A stretch of 64,000 bases of DNA from JAFGCL01 sp964423835 (GCA_964423835.1 CAYRGJ010000002.1:1-64000), one strand, 5' to 3'; positions 1 through 9,063 are shown, counted from the first letter of the stretch. Notes: generated by a model from the sequence alone, not told the origin. Numbers and translations: made by a program.

Positions 1-594
1 GGCAAGAGCCTGGTCTCTCTCCTGACTGAGCTGCGCGGAGCGCGCCTCGGCCTCAGCCTTCTCCTGCTGTGACTGCGCGGCCTGGGCCAGGGCCTCATCC
101 TTTTCCTGGCTGAGCTGCGCGGAGCGCGCCTCGGCCTCATCCTTCTCCCGCTGTGACTGCCCGGCCTGGGCCAGGGCCTCATCCTTCTCCTGCGTCAGCT
201 GCCCGGACAGGACAACGGCACTCTCCATCTCCTGCCTGGACTGCTCCGCCTGGGCAAGAGCCTGGTCTCTCTCCTGACTGAACTGCGCGGAGCGCGCCTC
301 AGCCTCAGCCTTCTCCTGCTGTGACTGCCCAGCCAGGGCCAGGGCCTCATCCTTTTCCTGGCCGGTACGCTGGGCCAGGGCCAGGGCCTCATCCTTTTCC
401 TGGCCGGTACGCTGGGCCAGGGCCAGGGCCTCATCCTTTTCCCGCGTCAGCTCCTGGGACATGGCCACCGCCCCCTCGATATCCTGTTTGAGCTGCTGGG
501 ACCGGACCACAGCCTCATCCTTTTCGTTCTGTAGCTGCTTGATCAGTTCGATGGCTTCCGCCATCCGCTGCAACACAGGCGACTGCTGATCCAT
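1..594 (-). CDS. Repeat-built coiled-coil protein, C-terminus cut by window edge
   Basis: The frame is open from an ATG at 594 to the window edge (198 codons visible). An AAGGGAG ribosome site precedes the ATG. After an N-terminus beginning MDQQSPVLQRMAEAIELIKQ, the protein is almost entirely copies of a 14-residue unit of the type QEKDEALAQAxQSx or SAQLSQERDQA, that is two heptads per unit, so a long parallel coiled coil is expected. No signal peptide or membrane segment is visible. At the DNA level the segment starting at 1 recurs at 253, a 252-bp (84-residue, six-unit) duplication, and a 42-bp unit is repeated in tandem around 361-442. Function cannot be named; coiled-coil scaffolds and SMC-like or mucin-like filaments are possible. 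The repeat structure makes copy number in the assembly uncertain. Confidence 0.75.
   Translation of the reverse strand, partial: MDQQSPVLQRMAEAIELIKQLQNEKDEAVVRSQQLKQDIEGAVAMSQELTREKDEALALAQRTGQEKDEALALAQRTGQEKDEALALAGQSQQEKAEAEARSAQFSQERDQALAQAEQSRQEMESAVVLSGQLTQEKDEALAQAGQSQREKDEAEARSAQLSQEKDEALAQAAQSQQEKAEAEARSAQLSQERDQALA
361..442. repeat. 42-bp tandem repeat inside coiled-coil gene
   Basis: Two near-identical 42-bp units (361-402 and 403-442 onward) encode identical 14-residue coiled-coil blocks (QRTGQEKDEALALA). The multiple of 42 keeps the reading frame and the heptad phase, as expected for expansion by slippage or unequal recombination under coding selection. Confidence 0.8.
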
Positions 595-725
595 GGCGAC
601 ACACTCCCTTCTGGACACGGAAAAAGTGCTCTCAGGTTACATGGACTGTGTCACAGGCGAATCTCAGCCGCCGCCCGCCGGTTCCCATTGTGTTCTCAAA
701 AGGCTGGGTGCTGGCTGAGGGGGTG

Positions 726-1985
726 TCAGAAGTGGAGCAGTCCGGACAGGGAAGCTTTGTCCACTGGGCCGACCACGGCCAGGTTCAGCTTGTCGCCCCG
801 GAAGAGCTGGCCAGCGACCCTCATGATGTCACCGGCGCTGACGGCCTCGATCCTGGCAATAACCTGCTCGATAGTCAGTATGTTCCCCAGCAGGAACTCC
901 TGGCCTCCGAGCCACGACGATACGCTGCGGGTGTCCTCCATCCGCAGCAGCATCCGCCCCTTGCAGTACTCCTTGGTCTTGCGCATCTCGGATTCGGGGA
1001 TGCCGTCCTTCATCCGGTTGAGCTCGGCCAGGATGGCGGTGACCGTGGCCGGGACCTGCCTGGGGTCAACGCCAGCGTAAACGGTCAGCGCCCCGGCATC
1101 GAGAAAATGGTCCACGCAGCTGCTTATGGCGTAGGCTAGCCCCTTCTTCTCCCTGATCTCCAGGAATAGCCGGCTGCTCATTCCCTCGCCCAGCATGGCG
1201 CAGAGCAGGTCGAGGACAAACCGGTCCGGATCTCGCAGTGACAGCCCGGGCACCGCCAGGCACAGGTGGGCTTGCTCTGTGTCGCGCTCCTCGACCTTCA
1301 GGCGGGGCCGGCGCTGCTGCCCGTTGGCCGGGACCCACTCCTGGCGCACGTCCTGCCTCCACTGGCCGAACCCCTTCTCCAGGCCGGCCACGATCTCCTT
1401 GTGGGTGATATTGCCGGCCACGCTGACCACGGCGTTGTTGGCCACGTACTGCCGGTTGAGGTACTTCAGCATGTCCTTCCGGGTGATCCTGGCGACGGTC
1501 TCCTTGGTGCCCGCCACGTCCCGGCCCAGGGGCTGGCCAGGCCACATGACCTCATCCAGCAACAGGTCCACCCGGTACTGCGGAGAGTCGAACGACATGT
1601 TGATCTCTTCCGTGATCACATGGCGCTCCTTCTCTATCTCCTCGGGCTCAAACCTGGAATGGGAGAGCATGTCCGCCAGCACATCGATGGCGATGCGGAA
1701 ATGGGGCTGGGCCACCTTGCACCAGTAGATGGTCAGCTCCTTGTCGGTGCCGCCATTGAGCACCCCTCCCACGCCTTCAATCGCCTCCGAGATATCCTTG
1801 GACGTGCGCCTCTTCTCGGCGCCCTTGAAGCAGAGGTGCTCGATGAAGTGGGAGATGCCAGCCTGCCCCCGTCTCTCGTACCTGGAGCCAGCACCGACGA
1901 TGATGCCGATGGAAACCGAATGCACGTGGGGGATGCTGGCAGTCACAATCCTCAGGCCGTTATCGAGGGTGGTCTTCTTGTGCAA
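726..1985 (-). CDS. M16 family zinc metallopeptidase (processing-peptidase-like)
   Basis: The 419-residue product has the inverted zinc motif HFIEH (His46, Glu49, His50) followed about 75 residues later by the usual Glu-rich helix, and a C-terminal M16 half-domain with the substrate-binding R/Y region. Length fits the single-subunit bacterial peptidases of the mitochondrial-processing-peptidase/YmxG type (about 410-430 residues). No signal peptide is seen, so a cytoplasmic role in peptide or protein turnover is likely. The start is a TTG at 1985, chosen because GGGGAGG lies 5 bases upstream and the family N-terminus (xxTLDNGLRIV) begins there. The gene stands alone between a repeat array and a short intergenic region; substrates are unknown. 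Confidence 0.9.
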   Translation of the reverse strand: MHKKTTLDNGLRIVTASIPHVHSVSIGIIVGAGSRYERRGQAGISHFIEHLCFKGAEKRRTSKDISEAIEGVGGVLNGGTDKELTIYWCKVAQPHFRIAIDVLADMLSHSRFEPEEIEKERHVITEEINMSFDSPQYRVDLLLDEVMWPGQPLGRDVAGTKETVARITRKDMLKYLNRQYVANNAVVSVAGNITHKEIVAGLEKGFGQWRQDVRQEWVPANGQQRRPRLKVEERDTEQAHLCLAVPGLSLRDPDRFVLDLLCAMLGEGMSSRLFLEIREKKGLAYAISSCVDHFLDAGALTVYAGVDPRQVPATVTAILAELNRMKDGIPESEMRKTKEYCKGRMLLRMEDTRSVSSWLGGQEFLLGNILTIEQVIARIEAVSAGDIMRVAGQLFRGDKLNLAVVGPVDKASLSGLLHF

Positions 1986-2035
1986 CTCGCCTCCCCAAGG
2001 TGTCCATTCTAGGTTGGTGGCGTTAAGGTGTCAAA

Positions 2036-2156
2036 GCCGGCCCGAACACGGATGCGTCCGATCACGGGTGGGCCGGATCACGGGTCGCCCGAACACGGAT
2101 CGGCCCATCACGGACCGGCCCCGACTGGAGATCGGCCCGATCATGGATCGGCTTCG
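2036..2156. repeat. Imperfect 16-17-bp palindromic repeats at the 3' end of the membrane-protein gene
   Basis: About seven degenerate copies of a unit like CCGATCCGTGTTCGGGC (minus strand) run head to tail. Each unit is an imperfect palindrome (CCGATCC/ATCGGGC). The stop codon of the minus-strand gene ending at 2141 lies inside the first copy. The array fills the space up to the upstream region of the M16 peptidase gene and probably forms a series of small hairpins in the mRNA. Confidence 0.65.
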
Positions 2157-2743
2157 TCCGAGGGCGCGGAGGGCCGGCGCCGTTCCCTCTGCCGCTTCTC
2201 CGAGACCATGGGCTGGGTTTCGGCCTCCCTCTCCCGCGGCCAGAGGAAGACGCGATAGAACACCAGCGCCGAAAGGGTCAGGCTGACGAAGGTGAATATC
2301 ACTATCCAGTCGAATACCCCCTGGGTCATGGTCAGCAGGGCCGTCCAGCCGCCGATGCCGAAGGCATAGAAGAGGACGAAGGCGAAGTGGACGCTCCACA
2401 GGGTCTCCCATGCCCCCCTGACCCCCTTCTTGTCTCCGCCCTCCACGAACCGGCGGTAGTCCCCCAGCTGCAGCTCGGAGTCCATCAGGGCGTTGGCCAC
2501 CCTGGAGTAGCGCACGATGAGCACTCGCAGCGCGTGGTTGAGGAAGAAGCCGAAAAGCGCCAGCGACAGCCCGAACGCCGCTATGTACCAGAATGACGGC
2601 CACTGCCAGGCGATCACGGCCAGCAGCGCGGCGAAGACGGCGCTGATGGAGTTCGTCATCCACAGGCGGGTGTTCTCCTGCTGCCGGGCCTGGAGCCAGT
2701 ACTGCCCGAAGGCGACATAGGCGCTTTCTTCCCGTCTGAACAT
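2141..2743 (-). CDS. Uncharacterised four-helix membrane protein
   Basis: I do not recognise the family. The 200-residue protein has a short charged N-terminus, two hydrophobic segments at about residues 30-75 (VFAALLAVIAW, WYIAAFGLSLALFGFFL), a polar loop of about 50 residues, then two more at about 115-165, and a highly charged basic C-terminal tail. Topology with both ends in the cytoplasm is likely. Start ATG at 2743 follows CACGGAGG. It is the last of a run of minus-strand genes, and its stop codon lies in the first unit of a tandem repeat array. Confidence 0.65.
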   Translation of the reverse strand: MFRREESAYVAFGQYWLQARQQENTRLWMTNSISAVFAALLAVIAWQWPSFWYIAAFGLSLALFGFFLNHALRVLIVRYSRVANALMDSELQLGDYRRFVEGGDKKGVRGAWETLWSVHFAFVLFYAFGIGGWTALLTMTQGVFDWIVIFTFVSLTLSALVFYRVFLWPREREAETQPMVSEKRQRERRRPSAPSDEADP

Positions 2744-2800
2744 CGGCCGTACCTCCGTGTCCGCCCTCCCGGGCCTGGTTGCCAGGATGATAGCGCAATC

Positions 2801-3496
2801 TCAGCGCCGGCGAAAGAGGTCCAGGAAACGGTCTTCGTACTCGCCGAAGAGGCCCCAGCGGCGCAGCTCGGTCTCCAGCTCGGAAATCCTGGACCTCTCG
2901 CCGGCGGCCTCCCGGAAGAGCTGCTCGATCAGATGGCGGGCATGGCGCGGGATGCCACCCTCCATCCCCAGCATCCCGTGCATCCCCATCTCCATGACGT
3001 TGCTGCCAAGAGACTCGCGGGTGATGTCGTGGATAAACTTCATCAGAGAGATGTCCCAGAGCTCATCGACGCCTTTGATGATGGTGGTGAGCGGGTCCCC
3101 GCAGCTGTCAATTTCATGGCTGATGTTCTCTATGACCGATTCCATGGGGCTGGACAGGATGTTCATGGCGGCGGGCTCGTTGCGATACCGGTAGAGCAGC
3201 CCCGGCTCGTTCGCGCCAAAGGTGCGCAGCACGTACTCGGCGTATTCGCGGCCGTGCTCGAAGCCCTGAAAGAGGTTGATCAGGTAGTACGGAGTGACGA
3301 TCCTGGGCTTCTCGGCGATCACCCTGCCCTCCCGGACAACGGTCTCCGCGGGGCTGTCGCAGATGTCGGCGTATACCGGCTGCGTCAGCAGGTAGTAGCG
3401 GATGTCGCTGATGCCGAAGGTGGCCAGGGCTTGCTTCGGCTTCCGCACCAGCTCCGTGTGCTCAATGGCGTAGCGGATTCTCTCTTCGGTCTCCAC
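2801..3496 (-). CDS. Conserved hypothetical protein, soluble
   Basis: The 231-residue product begins with a GTG at 3496 preceded by GGAAGGAAG. It is rich in charged residues, with no signal or membrane segments and no nucleotide-binding or metal motif I can name. A Met/Gly-rich stretch (NVMEMGMHGMLGMEGG) sits near residue 170, and the C-terminus is strongly charged (LETELRRWG...RFLDLFRRR). Its 5' end is 22 bases from the stop of the metallo-beta-lactamase gene (stop at 3519), so the two are probably co-transcribed. Function unknown. Confidence 0.6.
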   Translation of the reverse strand: METEERIRYAIEHTELVRKPKQALATFGISDIRYYLLTQPVYADICDSPAETVVREGRVIAEKPRIVTPYYLINLFQGFEHGREYAEYVLRTFGANEPGLLYRYRNEPAAMNILSSPMESVIENISHEIDSCGDPLTTIIKGVDELWDISLMKFIHDITRESLGSNVMEMGMHGMLGMEGGIPRHARHLIEQLFREAAGERSRISELETELRRWGLFGEYEDRFLDLFRRR

Positions 3497-3518
3497 GGTC
3501 TTCCTTCCGGACCGGGCA

Positions 3519-4274
3519 TCAGATGATGAACTTTATGGCGCGGAAGTTCTGCTCCACCCGCCGTTTGCCCTCGACGATGCTGCCCATCTCGGTGGCATGC
3601 CCGGGTAGCAGGTGCTCCACGTCCAGCTGCGAGACTCTCTCGATGCTCTGCTTCAGGACGGTGATGCTGCCCCCGGGGAAGTCCGTCCGGCCGACGCCGC
3701 CATTGAATACCAGGTCGCCCGAGATGAGGACCTTCTTCGCCGGCCAGTAGAGGCAGATGGAGCCCGGCGAATGGCCCGGGGTGTGGATCACGGTGAGGCC
3801 GACCTGCTTCTCATCGCGGCCCAGGGTCAGATCGCCTTCGCCGAGGTAGATCAGCGGATCAAGCCTGACGGCCTTCATCCCGAACATGCTGGCCATACGT
3901 TCGCCGGCCACGCGGTAGTACTCGTCCGCCTCCCGGTGCACGGCCACGATGGCCTTGTTGATCTTGCCCTTGCCGTCGGTCCGGGCGCTCTTCTCCACGA
4001 TGGCCTCGGTGGCCTGGCAGTGGTCGGGGTGGGTGTGGGTATTGATGACCAGGCCGATGTCCTCCGTCTTGAAGCCGTCGCCGGCCATGGCCTCGGTCAG
4101 AGAATCGAAGCAGCCCTCATAGGTCTCATTCACCAGGAACCCGGGGTCCACAATTACGTGCGGCCGGTCGCCCCGGAGCACGTTGGGGAAGAGGTAGGTG
4201 TGGCTGTTGTTGCCATGCCCCGACCAGAGGTAGCAGAAGAGGTTGTCGAAGAGCCTGCGGGCACTATGCAGCAT
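3519..4274 (-). CDS. Metallo-beta-lactamase fold hydrolase
   Basis: The 251-residue protein shows the family signature HTHPDH at about residues 98-103, the later metal ligands in HTPGHSPGS and SGDLVF, and the terminal LPGHATEMG histidine. This spacing fits glyoxalase II-like or general thioesterase members of the superfamily that bind two metal ions. It ends with a compact C-terminus, so no RNase J or flavodiiron extension is present. Start ATG at 4274 follows AAGGAG. It is divergent from the HAD gene at 4332 and probably heads a transcript including the gene ending at 2801. The exact substrate cannot be deduced. Confidence 0.85.
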   Translation of the reverse strand: MLHSARRLFDNLFCYLWSGHGNNSHTYLFPNVLRGDRPHVIVDPGFLVNETYEGCFDSLTEAMAGDGFKTEDIGLVINTHTHPDHCQATEAIVEKSARTDGKGKINKAIVAVHREADEYYRVAGERMASMFGMKAVRLDPLIYLGEGDLTLGRDEKQVGLTVIHTPGHSPGSICLYWPAKKVLISGDLVFNGGVGRTDFPGGSITVLKQSIERVSQLDVEHLLPGHATEMGSIVEGKRRVEQNFRAIKFII

Positions 4275-4285
4275 GAGAGCTCCTT

Positions 4286-4314
4286 TTGAAGGCAGCCTAA
4301 GTATATCGTAAAAT
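4286..4314 (+). promoter_or_regulatory. Sigma-70-like promoter for the HAD gene
   Basis: TTGAAG (4286-4291), a 17-base spacer and TAAAAT (4309-4314) lie just upstream of the plus-strand ATG at 4332, giving a leader of roughly 10 bases that contains the AGAGG ribosome site. Confidence 0.5.
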
Positions 4315-4331
4315 ACGGGCAGAGGCGAACG

Positions 4332-5033
4332 ATGGCCAGGGCTGTATTTTTTGACTGGTTCAACACCCTCACCACCTTTGATCCGCCGCGGGAGCGCGCG
4401 TACGCCGCGGCCTGCCGGGACGCTGGCATGGAGATCAGCGCCGGCCAGCTCACCCGCGGCCTGCTACTGGCGGACCAGTTCTACAGCGCGGAGAACGGGC
4501 GGTCACCGCTGAGGGAGCGTAGCCGGGAGGAGATGGCGTCAGTGCACCTGGGCTATGGCCAGGTCCTCCTGCGCTCTGCCGGGCTGCCCGCGGACCGGGA
4601 CACGGTCGGGCGGGTGATGGACAGGGTGCGGGGCAGCTTCTCCGACCCGCGCTTTGCCCTCTTCGACGATGTGCTGCCGGCGCTCCAGGGCCTGAAGTCC
4701 CGCGGCCTCATCATGGGGCTTATCTCCAACATCGATCGGGACATTCGGCCAGCCTGCCGGGAGCTGGGTCTGGGCCCCTACATCACGCATGTGGTCACCT
4801 CCGGCGATGTCCAGGCGGAGAAGCCGCGGCCGGCCATCTTCCTGGCGGCCCTGAGGGAGGCCGGGGTCAAGGCAGCGGAGGCCGTCTACGTCGGGGACCA
4901 GCCGGACTGCGACGTGGTGGGCGCAAGAGGCGTGGGCATGAAGCCCGTGCTCATCGACCGGTACGACCTTTTTCCGCAAACCGGAGACTGCGTCCGGATC
5001 AGGTCCCTGGCGGAGCTGGCCGGCCACGTTTAG
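4332..5033 (+). CDS. HAD-superfamily hydrolase, haloacid-dehalogenase-like
   Basis: The 233-residue protein carries HAD motif I as DWFNTL with nucleophile Asp8, motif II LISNID, the motif III lysine in AEKPRP, and motif IV VGDQPDCDVVGAR. A helical cap lies between motifs I and II (residues about 20-95). The residue two positions after the nucleophile is Phe; phosphatases have Asp here, whereas L-2-haloacid dehalogenases have Tyr, so an ordinary phosphatase activity is doubtful. AGAGG precedes the ATG. The gene is monocistronic, divergent from the metallo-beta-lactamase gene. Confidence 0.85.
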   Translation: MARAVFFDWFNTLTTFDPPRERAYAAACRDAGMEISAGQLTRGLLLADQFYSAENGRSPLRERSREEMASVHLGYGQVLLRSAGLPADRDTVGRVMDRVRGSFSDPRFALFDDVLPALQGLKSRGLIMGLISNIDRDIRPACRELGLGPYITHVVTSGDVQAEKPRPAIFLAALREAGVKAAEAVYVGDQPDCDVVGARGVGMKPVLIDRYDLFPQTGDCVRIRSLAELAGHV

Positions 5034-5059
5034 CCGGCCGCCTGCTTTGCGAAGAGGGC

Positions 5060-5506
5060 TCAGGGCCCCTCATCGGCCGCCTGGCGGGAGATCAGCCACT
5101 CCATGGCTTCGGTGCGTGTCTTGCAGAGCTGGTAGTGGCGCCCTGTCACCCTGATGACCGCCTGCATCAGAATCCACAACACACCCTCGACTCCCACCAC
5201 GGCTGACGCCTTCACGTACGGGGTGTTCCCGCGGGAGAACTCCTTGAGGGCCGCGGCGCTGGCCTTGTTGTAAACGGCGTGAGTGGCGTCGGTGAGGATC
5301 AGTGCGCTCTTGGGCGGCATCTTCCTGATCTGGGCCTGGGCTTCCACCATCACGGCAATGGCCTCCGCCGGCGTGGTATAGCCGAAGTCCACGATCCCGA
5401 TCCGCTTCCCTTTGTAGCTCACGAACCGGAAGGACTTGGTGAACTCCGGCGGCGGGGGCGCCTGTGAGGGGGCTTCCTTCTTGCCGGTATCCGCGAGAGC
5501 CATCAT
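5060..5506 (-). CDS. STAS-domain-like small protein
   Basis: The 148-residue protein has a Pro-rich N-terminus (SQAPPPPEF) followed by a single alpha/beta domain with a pattern like SpoIIAA/STAS proteins: a beta hairpin (FRFVSYKGKRIGIVDFGY), a helix, a central strand ALILTDATHAVYN and a helix, then the hydrophobic strand ASAVVGVEGVLWIL. No catalytic residues are evident. AAGAGGAGG precedes the ATG at 5506. It is a single gene, convergent with the HAD gene. A regulatory or binding role is plausible, but the assignment rests on fold-like pattern only. Confidence 0.55.
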   Translation of the reverse strand: MMALADTGKKEAPSQAPPPPEFTKSFRFVSYKGKRIGIVDFGYTTPAEAIAVMVEAQAQIRKMPPKSALILTDATHAVYNKASAAALKEFSRGNTPYVKASAVVGVEGVLWILMQAVIRVTGRHYQLCKTRTEAMEWLISRQAADEGP

Positions 5507-5724
5507 GCCAGTCCTCCTCTTGCCGCCGGCGCCGGCCCGGTTTCAGCGGCCCGGCGGGCCGCCCCATCCCATGCCCCGGAGCCGCGAATCGCTCCCGTCC
5601 CCACCGCTCAGGCCGCGCCCGTTTTCGGGCCATCGGTCCGCGACGATCGGCAGGGATCCTCCTCAGTCTACGACGGCCGGATGGCAGATCAGTCTCAGGC
5701 ATGGCGCCCGCCGTCACAAATGCC

Positions 5725-8700
5725 TCACACTTGAGGACTACGCGGCTCCTGGAGCCGGGCCAGGACCTCTTCGATGGCTTTCTGCCATCGGTGGGTGAGG
5801 TACCTCAGATCGAGCCTTATCTGGCTGCCGCCTGTCTTCAGCCACTTCTCCGGTGCCGGCACCTTGACCGGCTGCGGGGCGCGACCCTCGGCAAAGCGTA
5901 TAACGATCTGCTCTTGCTCCTTGCCGATGGATTCGACGCCGAGCTGGCCGGCCAGCAACTTCACGTTGAGGAGGTAGAGCAGGTTTTCCACCGCTTTTGG
6001 CGGCTGGCCGAACCTGTCCACCATCTCCTCCCCGATCAGGGCGGCCTCGGCCTGGTCCGCCGCTCTGGCCAGCCGCTTGTAGATGTCCAGGCGGGTGGTC
6101 AGATCGGGCACATACGACTCGGGTATGTGGGCCGAAAGGGGCAGGTCCAGGATGACTGACGGGGCCTGGGACCGGAACACCTCCGCCGGCTCGCGGCCGG
6201 CCTGCAGCGCCTTCATCTGCTCAATGGACTCGGACAGCATCTGGCAGTAGAGGTCGAAGCCCACGGCGGCGATGTGCCCGCTCTGCTCCGCCCCCAGCAG
6301 GTTGCCGGCCCCCCGGATCTCGAGGTCCTTCATGGCAATGCGGAACCCCGCCCCCAGCTCGCTGGCCTCGAAGATGGTCTGCAGCCGCTTCTCCGCCGCC
6401 GGGGTCAGGTGCTTGCCCTTGCTGTAGAGGAAGTAGGCGTAGGCCCGGGTGCTGCTGCGGCCGATGCGGCCGCGCAGCTGGTACATCTGGGCCAGTCCCA
6501 GCTTGTCCGATTCGCTGACGATGATGGTGTTGGCATTGGGTATGTCCAGGCCGGACTCGATGATGCTGGTGCAGACCAGCACGTCGGTCTTTCCCTGGTA
6601 GAAGTCCAGCATGACGGCCTCCAGCAGGTCCTCCTTCATCTGGCCGTGGCCGCAGGCGAAGCCGGCCTCCGGGACGATCTCCTTCAGGCGGCGGGCCACC
6701 CTCAGGATGGTCTGGACCCGGTTGTGGACGAAGAAAACCTGCCCGCCGCGGGCCAGCTCCCGGAGGATGGCGTCCCGGACCAGGTCCTCGTTGTAGTCCG
6801 AAACGTAGGTCCTGATGGGCAGGCGCTCCTCCGGCGGCGTCTCCAGCGTGCTCATGTCCCGGACCCCGACCAGGGACATGTGGAGGGTGCGGGGTATGGG
6901 CGTGGCCGTCAGCGTCAGCACGTCCACCTCCCTGCGGAGCCGCTTGAGGCGCTCCTTGTGCCCCACGCCGAAGCGCTGCTCCTCGTCCACCACCAGCAGG
7001 CCCAGGTCCTTGAACGTCACGTCCTTCTGCAGCAGGCGGTGGGTGCCGATGACGATGTCGACGGTGCCCTGCCGCAGGCCCTCCACCGTGGCATCGAGCT
7101 CCTTCTCCGACCGGAACCGGCTGAGCATCTGCACCTCGATGGGGTACCGGGCCAGCCTCTGGGTGAAGGTATTGAAGTGCTGCTGCGCCAGGACGGTAGT
7201 GGGCACCAGCACCGCCACCTGCTTCTGGTCCATGACGGCCTTGAAGGCCGCCCGCAGGGCGATCTCCGTCTTGCCATACCCGACGTCGCCGCAGACCAGC
7301 CGGTCCATGGGCCGGGGCTTCTCCATGTCCTCCTTCACCTGCCTCACCGCTTCCACCTGGTCCGGGGTCTCGGTGTAGGGGAAAGAGGCCTCCAGCTCCT
7401 GCTGCCAGACGGTATCCGGGGAAAAAGCGAAGCCGGGGAGGACCTCCCGCGTGGAGTAGAGATGGAGCAGTTCCTCGGCCATGTCCCGGGCGGATTCCCG
7501 GACCTTCTGCTTGGCCCGCGACCACTCATGGGTCCCCAGGCGGCTCAGCGCCGGGGGATCGCCGCTGGACCCGACATACCGGCTGACCCGGTCCGCCTGG
7601 TCGGTGGGCACGTACAGCATGTCCCCGGCGGCGTACTCCAGCGTCATGTATTCCCGCTCGGTGTCACCGGTGCGCACCTTCTTCATCCCGTGGAACCGGG
7701 CGATCCCGTGGTCCAGGTGGACCGCGTAGTCCCCGGGGGAAAGGTCAAGCATGATGGCCCTGTCCGGGCGTGAAGGCCGCCGCGCCGGCGGCGGCGACTT
7801 GAAGAAGCCGAATACCTCGGAGTCGGTGAACAGGGCCAGCCGGCCGGCCATGGACCACCCCTCGGGCAGCGAGCCATGGACCAGGGTGATGGAGCCGGGT
7901 GGCGGCAGGTGCTCCACGTTCTGGAGGGGGGCGGCGGCGATGTCTTCCTCCTCCAGGGCCTCACTGATCCGGGAGGCCTGCAGGGAGACGATGAGCACCC
8001 GGGAGCCCTCCGCGGCCAGCTTTCGGGCCTGGGCCACGAAGGGCTTCAGCTGGCCGCCGTAGCTGGCCTGGGAGTTGAACAGGGCCGCATCGTCTTCAGC
8101 ACCGGAGGCCGACCAGCGGCTCAGCGTCAGGAGGTGCCGGGCGCGGCGGACCTCGACGGCCAGCTCCGAGTAGCTCAGGAGCGGCTCCCCCGGCGGCCCC
8201 GTCGCCTCCCCGCCTTCCGGCTCCGGGGAATCCCCGTCATCACAGCCCTTTCCATCCAGGACCATCTCTACGGCCTCGGCATCGGCCAGGACCACCAGGG
8301 AGTCGTTGGGCAGGTAGGTCATCAGGGTGCTGGTGGCCGGCCAGGCCGTCTCCATGGCGGCCACAATCTCCACCGAAGGGACCGCCCGCAGGGACCGCTG
8401 CGTCCGGGGGTCGAAGAAGCGGATGCTCTCGGCCCGGTTCCCCAGCAGCTCGATCCTCACCGGCAGCTCGCTGTTGGGAGGAAAGACATCCAGGATGCCG
8501 CCCCGGTGGCTCATGGCGCCCGGCACCTCCACCAGGTGCTCGCGGCGGTAGCCCATCCGGCTCCAGGCGGCCAGCGTCTCCATCAGGTTCACCTGGGTGC
8601 CCTGTTTCACCTCCTGGCGGCTGGCGGCGAAATCGCTCAGGGCCATGGTCCGCACGGCCGCCGCGGCAGCGGAGGCCACCACGATGGGGCGCCCCTCATC

Positions 8701-9063
8701 TCCGCGACCCGGCCCGCCGATGCCGGCCAGGCTGGCCAGCACCCTGAGCCTCTGCTGCCGGTGGAAGGGGTCCTGGCGGCGGCCCTCCCGCGAATAGGGG
8801 CCCTCATCCGGCAGCAGCAGGACCCGGGACCGGCCGTCGCACCAGATCAGCAGCTGCTCATGAAAGACGCGGGCCTCCTGAGAGGTCGGCACCACCACCA
8901 GCGCCGGCAGGCCGAGCTCGCGGTGGATGGCCGCCACCAGGTACGGCCGGGCCGCCGGCAGGGCAGCGGCCGGCAGCTCGCCCGGCGCCTGGCGCAGCTG
9001 GCTGATGAGCCGAGCCGGTGGCTCGGCCTCCATCGCCAGGCCAGTGAGAAACGATAGATTCAC
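5725..9063 (-). CDS. mfd: Transcription-repair coupling factor Mfd
   Basis: The 1112-residue protein matches Mfd in length and order: UvrB-homology N-terminal domains, the RNA-polymerase interaction domain around residue 450 (LSPGDYAVHLDHGIARF), a RecG-like translocase with Walker A GDVGYGKTEIA and DEEQ box VVDEEQRFGVGHKE, motif TATPIPRTLHMS, helicase domain 2 ending QLRGRIGRSS, and the C-terminal TRCF domain. It removes stalled RNA polymerase and recruits UvrA to lesions. The start is GTG at 9063 after AAAAGGGA. It stands alone, divergent from the ilv operon. An acidic, Gly/Pro-rich insertion near residue 280 is unusual but lies between domains. Confidence 0.97.
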   Translation of the reverse strand: MNLSFLTGLAMEAEPPARLISQLRQAPGELPAAALPAARPYLVAAIHRELGLPALVVVPTSQEARVFHEQLLIWCDGRSRVLLLPDEGPYSREGRRQDPFHRQQRLRVLASLAGIGGPGRGDEGRPIVVASAAAAAVRTMALSDFAASRQEVKQGTQVNLMETLAAWSRMGYRREHLVEVPGAMSHRGGILDVFPPNSELPVRIELLGNRAESIRFFDPRTQRSLRAVPSVEIVAAMETAWPATSTLMTYLPNDSLVVLADAEAVEMVLDGKGCDDGDSPEPEGGEATGPPGEPLLSYSELAVEVRRARHLLTLSRWSASGAEDDAALFNSQASYGGQLKPFVAQARKLAAEGSRVLIVSLQASRISEALEEEDIAAAPLQNVEHLPPPGSITLVHGSLPEGWSMAGRLALFTDSEVFGFFKSPPPARRPSRPDRAIMLDLSPGDYAVHLDHGIARFHGMKKVRTGDTEREYMTLEYAAGDMLYVPTDQADRVSRYVGSSGDPPALSRLGTHEWSRAKQKVRESARDMAEELLHLYSTREVLPGFAFSPDTVWQQELEASFPYTETPDQVEAVRQVKEDMEKPRPMDRLVCGDVGYGKTEIALRAAFKAVMDQKQVAVLVPTTVLAQQHFNTFTQRLARYPIEVQMLSRFRSEKELDATVEGLRQGTVDIVIGTHRLLQKDVTFKDLGLLVVDEEQRFGVGHKERLKRLRREVDVLTLTATPIPRTLHMSLVGVRDMSTLETPPEERLPIRTYVSDYNEDLVRDAILRELARGGQVFFVHNRVQTILRVARRLKEIVPEAGFACGHGQMKEDLLEAVMLDFYQGKTDVLVCTSIIESGLDIPNANTIIVSESDKLGLAQMYQLRGRIGRSSTRAYAYFLYSKGKHLTPAAEKRLQTIFEASELGAGFRIAMKDLEIRGAGNLLGAEQSGHIAAVGFDLYCQMLSESIEQMKALQAGREPAEVFRSQAPSVILDLPLSAHIPESYVPDLTTRLDIYKRLARAADQAEAALIGEEMVDRFGQPPKAVENLLYLLNVKLLAGQLGVESIGKEQEQIVIRFAEGRAPQPVKVPAPEKWLKTGGSQIRLDLRYLTHRWQKAIEEVLARLQEPRSPQV

